Below, piece after piece: positions 56,766-64,000 of a stretch of DNA of 64,000 bases. The stretch comes from Paenibacillus dendrobii (GTDB taxonomy: Bacteria; Bacillota; Bacilli; Paenibacillales; Paenibacillaceae), in assembly GCF_009807035.1 (NCBI RefSeq), contig NZ_WUBI01000002.1:558001-622000 (forward strand), written 5' to 3'. Under the pieces are notes generated by a model. It ran no database searches, had not been told where the DNA came from, and saw nothing but the letters and a program-made list of their open reading frames with translations. Numbering within the stretch: position 1 is the stretch's first letter; the number at the start of each line of letters is the position of its first letter. The position numbers were made by a program, and so were the translations under genes.

Positions 56766-57209
56766 TTATTGCAGAAATTGCTGAACCACTTGGTTCACAA
56801 CTTTTCCGTCAGAGCGACCTTTGACTTTCGGCATCAGCGCGCTCATCACTTTACCCATGTCCGCTTTCGAAGAAGCACCGGTTTCCTGGATGGTCTGCTG
56901 TACAATAACTTTTATTTCTTCTTCGGAAAGCTGTTCGGGAAGATACTGACCGATAATCTCAATTTCTGCTTCGACATTTGCTGCAAGATCGTCACGACCT
57001 GCTTTTTTAAATTCTTGGAGGGCATCTTTGCGCTGTTTAATTTCACGACTGAGGATATCAAGCACTTCGTTGTCATCCAAAGTTCTTTTCAAATCTATTT
57101 CAAGATTCTTGATCGTTGAACGAACCATTCGAATAGTGGAGAGCTTGAATTTCTCCTTGCTCTTCATCGCTTGTATCATATCTTCGTTCAATCGTTCGCT
57201 AAGATTCAT
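56766..57209 (-). CDS. yqeY: GatB/YqeY domain protein
   Basis: A 147-residue helical protein (MNLSERLNEDMIQAMKSKEKFKLSTIRMVRS split by family blocks) with the C-terminal YqeY domain (LPEQLSEEEI and MGKVMSALMPKVKGRSDGKVVNQ). Related to the tail domain of GatB and thought to bind tRNA. GGAGG precedes the ATG; it follows rpsU by 16 bp, a conserved pair. Confidence 0.94.
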   Translation of the reverse strand: MNLSERLNEDMIQAMKSKEKFKLSTIRMVRSTIKNLEIDLKRTLDDNEVLDILSREIKQRKDALQEFKKAGRDDLAANVEAEIEIIGQYLPEQLSEEEIKVIVQQTIQETGASSKADMGKVMSALMPKVKGRSDGKVVNQVVQQFLQ

Positions 57210-57225
57210 GATAGTTCAGTTCCTC

Positions 57226-57399
57226 CTAAAACTTTCTCTTACGAGCAGCCTCGGACTTTTTCTTGCGCTTCACGCTTGGCTTCTCATAATGCTTGCGTTT
57301 CTTCACCTCAGCCAATACACCATCCTTTGCGATGGAGCGCTTAAAGCGGCGAAGTGCAGCATCAATAGACTCGTTTTTGCGAACTTTAGTTTCAGACAC
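57226..57399 (-). CDS. rpsU: 30S ribosomal protein S21
   Basis: A 57-residue basic protein: [20 protein letters not shown] at the start, then [25 protein letters not shown] across the C-terminus, typical of S21. A GTG at 57399 follows GGAGGG at good spacing; the longer open frame has no support. Driven by the strong promoter at 57459-57488. Confidence 0.95.
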   Translation of the reverse strand: MSETKVRKNESIDAALRRFKRSIAKDGVLAEVKKRKHYEKPSVKRKKKSEAARKRKF

Positions 57400-57458
57400 C
57401 AGTTTTCCCTCCCTCCGACCAGACCGTCCAAGAGCAATAACACGGTTCATCAAATTTA

Positions 57459-57488
57459 ATTATAGGTGAAAGAGAAATAGGGTGTCAA
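57459..57488 (-). promoter_or_regulatory. Sigma-A promoter of rpsU-yqeY
   Basis: Perfect hexamers on the minus strand: TTGACA (57483-57488), 18-bp spacer, TATAAT (57459-57464), about 60 bp before the rpsU start. Confidence 0.88.
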
Positions 57489-57538
57489 CCTCGGCGCCTA
57501 TTTTTTCAAAAAGCACCTATAATTTATGGATAAATGTT

Positions 57539-57898
57539 CTAAGCATGTGAATCGGAAATGCCTGTCAGGGCGCCCAATTTGGCTCCTCCGATGAGATGAT
57601 AATGGATATGATGCACGGCTTGTCCGCTGTCCGGTCCGCAGTTATTGATGAGGCGGTAACCGGATTCAGCAACGCCAAGCTCCTTCGCCACCTGCTGAGC
57701 GACCTGGTGCATTTCCGCGATGAGAGGAAGATCCTGCTCCTCTACATCATTCATAGAGCCGATGTGTTTCTTGGGAATAATCAGCACGTGCACAGGTGCG
57801 GCCGGCTGGATATCCTTGAAAACCAGAATTCTTTCATTCTCGAACACCTTTTGCGAAGGTATGCTGCCTTCCGTAATCTTGCAAAAGAGACAGTCCAT
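57539..57898 (-). CDS. HIT family nucleotide-binding protein
   Basis: A 119-residue histidine triad protein of the Hint type: zinc-ligand-like CLFCKI at the N-terminus, PVHVLIIPKKHI, YRLINNCGPDSGQ, and the triad HHIHYHLIGG. Acts on AMP-linked substrates. ATG 57898 has GGAGG upstream. In Bacillus the Hit gene lies elsewhere; here it precedes rpsU. Confidence 0.92.
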   Translation of the reverse strand: MDCLFCKITEGSIPSQKVFENERILVFKDIQPAAPVHVLIIPKKHIGSMNDVEEQDLPLIAEMHQVAQQVAKELGVAESGYRLINNCGPDSGQAVHHIHYHLIGGAKLGALTGISDSHA

Positions 57899-57978
57899 GA
57901 TCGTCGCCTCCGATATGTAATATTGTTTTTCCTTTGCTATTATCATAACGGATTCCGGGGGAGTCCGTCCAATTTTCC

Positions 57979-58017
57979 CATAAAAAAGGAGCCTTCCCGT
58001 AAGAAAGCCCTTTTTTC
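57979..58017 (-). terminator. Possible terminator after the His/Tyr-rich protein gene
   Basis: An imperfect stem (AAAAAGG...GCCTTTTTT-like halves around CCGTAAG), with U runs on both strands. Stem pairing has gaps, so confidence is limited. Confidence 0.45.
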
Positions 58018-58056
58018 CGCCCGGAAGTTGATTCTTGATGTATGCGGTGGTCCCGA

Positions 58057-58425
58057 TTAATAGAAGGGCAGCAGTGAAAGAGCCGTCAAGGCGATTAGCG
58101 GCAAGGCAAATCTGTTAAAGCGGCCGTGTCCATATGGAAAACCATAGTAAGGGGAACCAAAACCAAAGCCATATCCCGGAAAAAATGCCCGGGTATCTTG
58201 TTCATAATACCGGTAGCATGGGTCCCAGCATCCACCGTGATGATATGGGCTTACCTGACCGTGGTGATAAGGCATATTTTCATGACCTACTGGCACCGCC
58301 AGATAAACATTCTCCTCATCGACGTGCTCAATAAAGCCATCATGGGCGCTTCCGTCCGACATGGTAGCTCTGACATAACGATACATATGTTTTTTGCAAA
58401 CTTCTTTGGCCTCAAACTTCTCCAT
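58057..58425 (-). CDS. Hypothetical protein with His/Tyr/Gly-rich centre
   Basis: A 122-residue protein. The N-terminal part (VCKKHMYRYVRATMSDGSAHDGFIEH split across residues 9-34) looks like a small Sm/LSm-type beta fold (RATMSDGS, ENVYLAVPVG). The centre is rich in His, Tyr, Pro and Gly (HHGQVSPYHHGG, GYGFGFGSPYYGF), and the C-terminus is hydrophobic (LPLIALTALSLLPFY). No family recognised; the composition is like spore coat or membrane-surface proteins. It is transcribed away from the HIT gene's upstream side. Confidence 0.65.
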   Translation of the reverse strand: MEKFEAKEVCKKHMYRYVRATMSDGSAHDGFIEHVDEENVYLAVPVGHENMPYHHGQVSPYHHGGCWDPCYRYYEQDTRAFFPGYGFGFGSPYYGFPYGHGRFNRFALPLIALTALSLLPFY

Positions 58426-58519
58426 TCCGTGATCCTCCCCAGTCTGCTAGTTACACGGTCATCATATTCAGAACTGGGCGAATGGCTACTCTTTTAAGAA
58501 AAACGAGGGCAAAAAGCGC

Positions 58520-58616
58520 AAAAAAAGAAGCACCCGCTCCGCTGAATCCAGCTTCGCTTCGTACGGACGTATGTTAAGGAGTGAATATCCCTGCCATACG
58601 TCCGCCGGGGTGCTTC
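58520..58616 (-). terminator. Branched hairpin terminator after sbcC
   Basis: Outer stem GAAGCACCC (58527-58535) / GGGTGCTTC (58608-58616), with seven U after it on the minus strand. Inside are a perfect 10-bp hairpin CGGACGTATG (58564-58573) / CATACGTCCG (58595-58604) and a small GCTG/CAGC hairpin (58541-58552). So the RNA can form a three-way junction, unusual for a simple terminator. Confidence 0.75.
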
Positions 58617-58683
58617 ATGAAAGAATATCGGCTTGACTGTATTATAACAGCAGCTTGCAGCTGTAACTGTGAATTACATCACG

Positions 58684-61600
58684 CTACATTTGTTCCATCG
58701 TAATTTTAGAACCGCCGCCTGCCTGCTCTGCCGGTACCACTACAAGTTTACGCGGGAGACGCGCACGGAGCTCTGGAACGTGACTGATGACACCCACCGA
58801 CAGATGGTCGTTATGCAGCTTTTCCAGAGAGGAAATAACCGTCTCCAGCAGATCCGGATCAAGCGTGCCAAAGCCTTCATCCAGGAAGAAGAACTGCAGC
58901 GGGTACTGTCCGCGGAGCTGAATCTGGGCTGATAAAGCCAAAGCCAGGGACAGGGATGTCAAGAAAGTCTCTCCTCCGGAAAGTGTGGATACCGGTCTTC
59001 GAACGCCCCCGTTCGCATCATCGCGAATCAGGAAGCCGCCGCCGGAGTCCACTTCGAGGGCATATCGCTGCTTGGTCAGAAATCTCAGACGCTGCGAAGC
59101 AGCCTGACTGACCTGCATAAGCTGTTCCTCCGCAATATACTCCACAAACGCATTGCCGCGCAAACAGGACTGCAGCTTGGAGAGTTTCTCCGATTCATGC
59201 TGCCGCTCAGTCCGTACCTTCTCGAGCTCAGTCCAGCGTACATGGCGCTTTTTAATATCCTCCAAATCACGTTCGGCCCGCGCTTTGGCCTGCAGGGCTT
59301 CTTCATCAGCTTGGCGGATGAGGGACAACTCTCCGGTAACTTGAAGCCACTGCTCTTCCGTCAACGTGCTGTCACGAAGCTGTTCATCAATATGCCGGAT
59401 CGCGGCGCGGAGATCCCTCTCAGCGTCCCGGTGCATCCGCACCTTCGCAGCAAACTGCTCTGCTTCAAGCGGCGGAATGTTCGCATCCTCCACTTCAACT
59501 TCCGCTGCAAATGGTGAATCTGCGAGCAGCTTCTCCCAACGTTTGCCCGCAGAATCATGATGGGCAGCTGCCGAATCCGCAGCCTGGGAAGCCATGGCAT
59601 AAGATTTCGCGCTCTCGTGCTTGGCCTGCTCCGCAGATTGTCTGAGCTGTTTCTCCTTCGCGGCCGTCTCGCGGAGCGACTTCAATTCCCGCATGCAGGT
59701 TTCAAGCAGTGTTTCCGCCCGGCTCTCGCCGATCCAGGCCTGCAGGCGTCGCTGTTTTTCAGCCAGAAGTTCCTGCTTGCCTTGAAGCTGGGCATCCAGC
59801 TGAACCAGCTGCTTCTCCGCATCCATTAAGCTGCGCTCCATGGACTGGACTGTATTTTTCTTTTCTTCAAGAAAGGGAATGCTTCGGCGCAGGCGCTCTT
59901 TGACATCTTCCGCCTCGTGGTCCTTCTGCTGCATCAGCGACCAGCGCGTCTCAACCTCTTCCATCAAAATCTCCGGCAATTCCCCGGACCACCGGGCTTC
60001 TAACTGCTTGATTTCACCGGACAGTTGTTCAAGCGAAGCTATTCGCTGTTCTAGTACAGTACTGCCCGCTTCCGTTTCAGCAGCCTGCTTGACAGCCGTC
60101 TGCCGCAGGAGCTCGCGTTTCTCCCTCAGTTCCGAGGATTCTCTTCTCCAGTCAGAAAGCTCACCCGCCAATTCATGACGGGTAGTCTCAAGATTGTGAA
60201 TTCGCTCTTCCCAGGCGACAGCAGTGAAGACTTCAGTCTCAGGCAAGGCTTCCAATGTCTCGGTGCCCGCTGCCGAGTGGTCCAAGATCGATGGGACTGA
60301 CTCGCCTGACAGATCCTTGTCCCATAGATTGGAACACTCATGGATCAGCTGACGCTGGGCATATTTCACATCCTGCAGCCGGTTCTTGAATTCTTGGAGC
60401 TGACGAAGCTTCTCCTCTTGCTCATCCGATTCGTTATCGGCCGAATGGGAAGGAAGCGGATGTTCCAGCGAGCCGCATACCGGGCATGGCTGTCCTTCGC
60501 GAAGCTCATCTGCAAGCGCTAGTGACAAGCTGCGAAGCTGATGATGCTTCAATTCTTCGCGAAGCCGCAGCTCATCCTGATCGAGCCCAAAGAGCGCCCG
60601 TTCAGCTATTTTTGCCTGGTCTTCTGCCTGCGTTAAGATGACAGAAGCTTTATAGGCATGGTTCTTTTCCTGTTCCAGCAGTTGATGATGTTCCCTTGCA
60701 TTCCGCTCATGCTTCTCCCGAGCCAGTGAGAGCTTCTCCTGTTGCTGTTCGAGCTCCTTTTGAGCCTTCGCCCGACGCTCTTCCCCTGAGAGAAGCATCT
60801 GGCGCAGCTGAAGCGCTTTGTGCAGCATGTCCCGCTCTTTCGAGGTGATCTCCAGCCCGTTTAATTTTTCCTGAAGTTCCGACTGCTTCTGAATTCCCCG
60901 GTTCAACAGCTCCTGCTCCCTGATGAGCGACTGCTGAAGCTCTTTCATATTGGCGGAAGCTTGCTTGTGTTGAATGCCTAACTGCTCATGAAGAGATTGG
61001 ATCTCATCCCTTTCCTTCTGCAGCAAAACCGCCTGCTCCAGCTGTTCCTGCCGCTGCAGCAGCTTGGGTTCGCCTAGAGCCAGGGCTTCCTGAGCCGCAT
61101 CATCGGAGGCGCAAGCCTTCTCCGCTGCCTGTTCGGCTTCAGCCGCTTTCGCCTGCAGCACTGCCTTTTCCGTCTCTTTCTGCTTCCATTCCTGTTTGCT
61201 TTCCCGCCACAAAACAAGGGAGGGCAAAATAGCGGCGGAAGCGGCGGATTTCTCCAACCTCTGCTCAAGCCCTAGCATTTCATGTTCGGAAGCCTGAAGT
61301 TGATCCAGCTGGGCCTGTTTTCGGCTTTTCTCCAGCTGCCGCTCGCGGATTTTCCCCTTCTCTTCCGCTTCCAAGGTCAAAACTTGAAGCTTCTTGCGGA
61401 CGGTTTCCGCATGGTTAGTCGTGTCCAGGAGCTGCTTCTCTGCTGTTCTCAAAGCTTCTTCTCCAGCTTCACCCAGACCTTGCTGCTCTGCTTCCACTGC
61501 TTTTAAAGCCCCATCATTTTCCTTAACCCGGCGGCTGAGCTTTATCCCAAGCTGATCCCCGTACTGTTCCAGGTGAAAAAGCCTCTGCAGCATTTGTCTG

Positions 61601-62100
61601 CGCTCGCTGCCTTTCAGGGAGAGGAACTCTGCGAACTTGCCCTGCGGGAGCACGACGGCCCGGGTAAAGTCATCCATCTTCAGCCCGATCTTGTCCTCTA
61701 CGCATCGCGTAACCTCAGCCAATTTATCAGCCAGTACGTTTTCGCCCTCATCCGTTACCTCAATGAAACGGCTGACCGTATTGCTGACAGACAATTCGCT
61801 TGTACGTTTGAATCTTCGTTCAACACGGTACCGGTGTTTGCTTTCGGCTGACGTCAGCTCGAAGCTGAAGGAAACGAACAGCGAATCCTCTGAATGATTC
61901 ATAATCCCCTGCGTCCCGTTAACGGCGCGTTCGACTTTGCCGTACAAGGCGAGCGTCATGGCATCCAGCAGCGTTGATTTGCCGCTGCCCGTCGGACCGA
62001 AAATGCCGAAAAGCCCCATATCGCACAGATCCTCAAAATCAATCTGCTGCATTTCCCTGTAGCTCTGCAGACCAGAAAGCTTAAGCGTAATCGGCTTCAT
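58684..62100 (-). CDS. sbcC: Exonuclease SbcCD subunit SbcC (Rad50-like ATPase)
   Basis: SMC-like ATPase of the SbcCD nuclease, which opens hairpins and processes ends. The 1138-residue protein has Walker A GPTGSGKST (about 35-43), two long coiled coils, the zinc hook CPVCG at about residue 537, signature TLSGGETFLTSLSLALALS and Walker B FFLDEGFGTLD. Its ATG overlaps the sbcD stop by 4 bp (ATGA). Confidence 0.97.
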   Translation of the reverse strand: MKPITLKLSGLQSYREMQQIDFEDLCDMGLFGIFGPTGSGKSTLLDAMTLALYGKVERAVNGTQGIMNHSEDSLFVSFSFELTSAESKHRYRVERRFKRTSELSVSNTVSRFIEVTDEGENVLADKLAEVTRCVEDKIGLKMDDFTRAVVLPQGKFAEFLSLKGSERRQMLQRLFHLEQYGDQLGIKLSRRVKENDGALKAVEAEQQGLGEAGEEALRTAEKQLLDTTNHAETVRKKLQVLTLEAEEKGKIRERQLEKSRKQAQLDQLQASEHEMLGLEQRLEKSAASAAILPSLVLWRESKQEWKQKETEKAVLQAKAAEAEQAAEKACASDDAAQEALALGEPKLLQRQEQLEQAVLLQKERDEIQSLHEQLGIQHKQASANMKELQQSLIREQELLNRGIQKQSELQEKLNGLEITSKERDMLHKALQLRQMLLSGEERRAKAQKELEQQQEKLSLAREKHERNAREHHQLLEQEKNHAYKASVILTQAEDQAKIAERALFGLDQDELRLREELKHHQLRSLSLALADELREGQPCPVCGSLEHPLPSHSADNESDEQEEKLRQLQEFKNRLQDVKYAQRQLIHECSNLWDKDLSGESVPSILDHSAAGTETLEALPETEVFTAVAWEERIHNLETTRHELAGELSDWRRESSELREKRELLRQTAVKQAAETEAGSTVLEQRIASLEQLSGEIKQLEARWSGELPEILMEEVETRWSLMQQKDHEAEDVKERLRRSIPFLEEKKNTVQSMERSLMDAEKQLVQLDAQLQGKQELLAEKQRRLQAWIGESRAETLLETCMRELKSLRETAAKEKQLRQSAEQAKHESAKSYAMASQAADSAAAHHDSAGKRWEKLLADSPFAAEVEVEDANIPPLEAEQFAAKVRMHRDAERDLRAAIRHIDEQLRDSTLTEEQWLQVTGELSLIRQADEEALQAKARAERDLEDIKKRHVRWTELEKVRTERQHESEKLSKLQSCLRGNAFVEYIAEEQLMQVSQAASQRLRFLTKQRYALEVDSGGGFLIRDDANGGVRRPVSTLSGGETFLTSLSLALALSAQIQLRGQYPLQFFFLDEGFGTLDPDLLETVISSLEKLHNDHLSVGVISHVPELRARLPRKLVVVPAEQAGGGSKITMEQM

Positions 62101-63275
62101 TCCACAGTTCCCTCCTTCGACTCGCCATCTTCCTCCACGAGCTCAAGAAAGAGCTGTACGAGTTCATCCTCCGGTTCAGCTCCTCCGCTTTGTCGCTGAT
62201 AGAATTTGCGGAACAATTCGGAAACCGGAAGCCCTGAACGCTCATACTGCAGTTCTGCCTGTTCCATCTCCGGATAAACCGGACGGATATGCACAAATCC
62301 TTCCCGGCTTTTGCGCAGACGCTGTATTTCACCAATCGACATGGATTCGGTAAGTGATACTTCCAGGTCAATAAAGGCCTCTGCATCCCTTCCTTCATCC
62401 AGCCAACGATAGACCTCTTCCAGTCCGCCCTTGGCCTTCCACCGTACCAGCGGACGACCGCAGGACAGATGCACTTCTTCCAGCACAGGCGCTCCACCCG
62501 GTGCGATATCCAGCATCATGACCGATTTGGCCTGACCGGCTTCCGAGAAGCTATAAGCAAGAGGGGAACCGCTATATCGAATGACGCCGTCCCCTTTAAC
62601 TGCCTGCGGGCGGTGAAGATGTCCAAGAGCAGTGTACTGGGCTCCTACGGACAGTGCCGAGGGATCAACCGTGTAGGCTCCCCCAACCTGAATCGGGCGT
62701 TCCGAATCGCATTCCAGACCACCCAAAACATAGATATGACTCATTGCCAGATTGACTGTTTTGGGCGAAAACTCCCGGGCTAGCTTCCCCATTAGCATGC
62801 CTACGCGGGCGCTGTAAGCCTTCCGCAGCTCATCTTCCTTGCCCTCGGCGGACAAAAGCTCATTCAGGCGTGATTCAGAAGGATAGGGGAGCGCAGCGAT
62901 TTTGGCGATCTCTCCGGTACGTGACGTTCCTACCGTTACCGCTTCCGCTATAGGTAGCCCGATCAGCGTTATTCCCTGCCTTGCCACGAGAGGTGACACC
63001 GAAGCAACACGTTCGGGCTGGTCATGGTTGCCGGAAATAACCACCAGCGGCCTTCCGTTCTCGGTTAATCTTGCACAAGCCTCATAAAAGAGCTGCTCCG
63101 CAACCGCCGGGGGATTTACGGAATCATACACATCCCCCGCCATCATGATCAAATCCGCCTGCTGCTCATTCGCGATCCGGACAAGCTCGTCCACAAAATC
63201 CTCCTGCTCTCTTTGCCTGCTGCGGCCTTCAAGCGTTTTACCAAAATGCCAGTCTCCAGTGTGCAGTATGCGCAT
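62097..63275 (-). CDS. sbcD: Exonuclease SbcCD subunit SbcD (Mre11-like)
   Basis: Calcineurin-like nuclease subunit. The 392-residue product starts MRILHTGDWHFGKTLEG, then GDVYDSVNPP, SGNHDQPERV, and MSHIYVLGG/ALGHLHRPQ metal ligands. ATG 63275 follows GGGGAGAG. Located between addA and sbcC, placing two double-strand break nucleases in one operon. Confidence 0.96.
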   Translation of the reverse strand: MRILHTGDWHFGKTLEGRSRQREQEDFVDELVRIANEQQADLIMMAGDVYDSVNPPAVAEQLFYEACARLTENGRPLVVISGNHDQPERVASVSPLVARQGITLIGLPIAEAVTVGTSRTGEIAKIAALPYPSESRLNELLSAEGKEDELRKAYSARVGMLMGKLAREFSPKTVNLAMSHIYVLGGLECDSERPIQVGGAYTVDPSALSVGAQYTALGHLHRPQAVKGDGVIRYSGSPLAYSFSEAGQAKSVMMLDIAPGGAPVLEEVHLSCGRPLVRWKAKGGLEEVYRWLDEGRDAEAFIDLEVSLTESMSIGEIQRLRKSREGFVHIRPVYPEMEQAELQYERSGLPVSELFRKFYQRQSGGAEPEDELVQLFLELVEEDGESKEGTVE

Positions 63276-63337
63276 CCCGCACTCTCCCCTTTCCCATGTG
63301 TAAACTATCATTTACGAGAGGGCATCATTGCTTTGAA

Positions 63338-64000
63338 TCACAAGCGGACGGCATGTCCTCCATCAAAGAAATAAAGCCACTTCTCACTGATTTCCTCATG
63401 CAATATATCTTCCAATGCTTTGGCGTACAAATGAAGCTGAAAACGGTATTGCTCCGCAAGCGTGCTTATACCGCCGCGGTGCTCCAATACTCGGTCCGTT
63501 TTGTAGTCTAGCAGCACCAGCCGTCCATCCTGTCGGAACAGACAATCGACTACGCCCTGAATCAGCACGGTTTCCTCGCTTAGCACAGACATTTCGAAGA
63601 AATCCGGATTTTCCAGCAAGCCTGCCGTATTCGAGAACAGTCCGTTATGTGCCTCCTCAGCAGTTAAGCCATAGCTGAAAGGCATTTCGCGTGTCGTCCA
63701 TTCAGCGGCCTGCAGCCTTTCTCCAATCTCTGTGCCGAAAAACATCCCCACTTCTTCAGGCCGGATAATTTCCGCCTGCTCCCGAGTCAGCAGCTCACGC
63801 TCAACCAGACGCTGCACCGTCTCCTCAACGACTGCTGCATTTACATGGCCCTGGCCTAGCGGAATATGCTGCATCAGCGTGTGGTACACCGTTCCACGTT
63901 CCGTAGGCGTCAAAGCATTCTGTTCCATAAACTTCGGACGCTGGAGCGGAAGTGTAAAAGACAGATTTCGGGCAGGTTCTTCCATGTCCCTGCGGAGCTG
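63338..64000 (-). CDS. addA: AddA helicase-nuclease subunit, C-terminal part (cut by window edge)
   Basis: C-terminal 220 residues or so of the AddAB/RecBCD-like nuclease. The RecB-type nuclease motif is present: an Asp in QGVVDCLFRQDG and DYKTD with Lys, plus YRFQLHLYAKALE. The frame continues past 64000. The stop lies 62 bp before sbcD, same direction, matching the addB-addA-sbcD-sbcC order of Bacillus. Confidence 0.93.
   Translation of the reverse strand, partial: QLRRDMEEPARNLSFTLPLQRPKFMEQNALTPTERGTVYHTLMQHIPLGQGHVNAAVVEETVQRLVERELLTREQAEIIRPEEVGMFFGTEIGERLQAAEWTTREMPFSYGLTAEEAHNGLFSNTAGLLENPDFFEMSVLSEETVLIQGVVDCLFRQDGRLVLLDYKTDRVLEHRGGISTLAEQYRFQLHLYAKALEDILHEEISEKWLYFFDGGHAVRL

Noticed and set aside
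58684..62100. sbcC reverse-strand frames and repeat-like Gln/Glu/Lys coding stretches
   Set aside because: They are explained by the coiled coils of SbcC; no nucleotide repeat array or CRISPR structure is present.
1..64000. Horizontal islands, IS elements, CRISPR arrays, prophage, tRNA genes
   Set aside because: Gene order is conserved core throughout, and no transposase, integrase, array or cloverleaf was seen.

Overview
The window looks like core chromosome of a spore-forming Gram-positive bacterium, most probably Paenibacillus or a close relative. Reasons: the start of the dcw cluster (mraZ-rsmH-ftsL-pbpB-spoVD), sporulation genes (spoVD, yqfC/yqfD, a GerR/RsfA-type regulator, a CotD-like coat protein, a YlaJ-type lipoprotein), bacillithiol synthesis (bshC), a glycyl T-box leader, and an RNase P RNA of class A rather than the class B type of Bacillus. 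I see no tRNA, rRNA, IS element, prophage or CRISPR array. Nearly all genes lie on the minus strand, so operons read from high to low coordinates.

Layout by region. 1-5 kb: mraZ-rsmH-ftsL-pbpB-spoVD (spoVD cut by the left edge), with a promoter and three 10-bp-phased MraZ boxes ahead of mraZ. 5-8 kb: bshC then ahcY. 8-14 kb: oligopeptide transporter oppA-(terminator)-oppBCDF. 14-16.3 kb: panE, a small membrane protein and a RsfA/GerR-family regulator. 16.8-19.6 kb: a DUF2626 protein, a secreted coiled-coil protein and an orphan solute-binding protein. 19.8-26.2 kb: a group matching the Bacillus yla region (ylaK/PhoH-like, ylaJ, LCP protein, ylaH, typA) and a LiaF-like membrane protein. 26.3-27.9 kb: two divergent TerC paralogues. 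28-30.4 kb: nifS-type desulfurase plus thiI. 30.5-35.4 kb: lytic transglycosylase, three small proteins, a subtilisin-like protease and a coat protein. 35.5-37.2 kb: rnpB and yqfO. From there to 57.9 kb runs the trmK / yqxD-dnaG-rpoD / glyQS / recO-yqzL-era-cdd-dgkA-ybeY-pgpH-phoH-yqfD-yqfC / floA-nfeD / yqeY-rpsU macro-cluster. 58-64 kb: a His/Tyr-rich small protein, sbcC, sbcD and the 3' part of addA.

Functionally the window joins cell wall and division, translation and RNA maturation (RNase P, YbeY, Era, RsmH, TrmK, GlyQS, S21), replication and repair (DnaG, RecO, SbcCD, AddA), the housekeeping sigma factor, thiol and sulfur metabolism, and membrane stress. I found no convincing new multi-gene system. 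The most interesting items are regulatory or structural: MraZ boxes, a near-perfect ECF (sigma-W type) promoter before nfeD-floA, the class A RNase P RNA, a branched hairpin after sbcC, and a short ORF with a strong ribosome binding site that runs into a bidirectional terminator.
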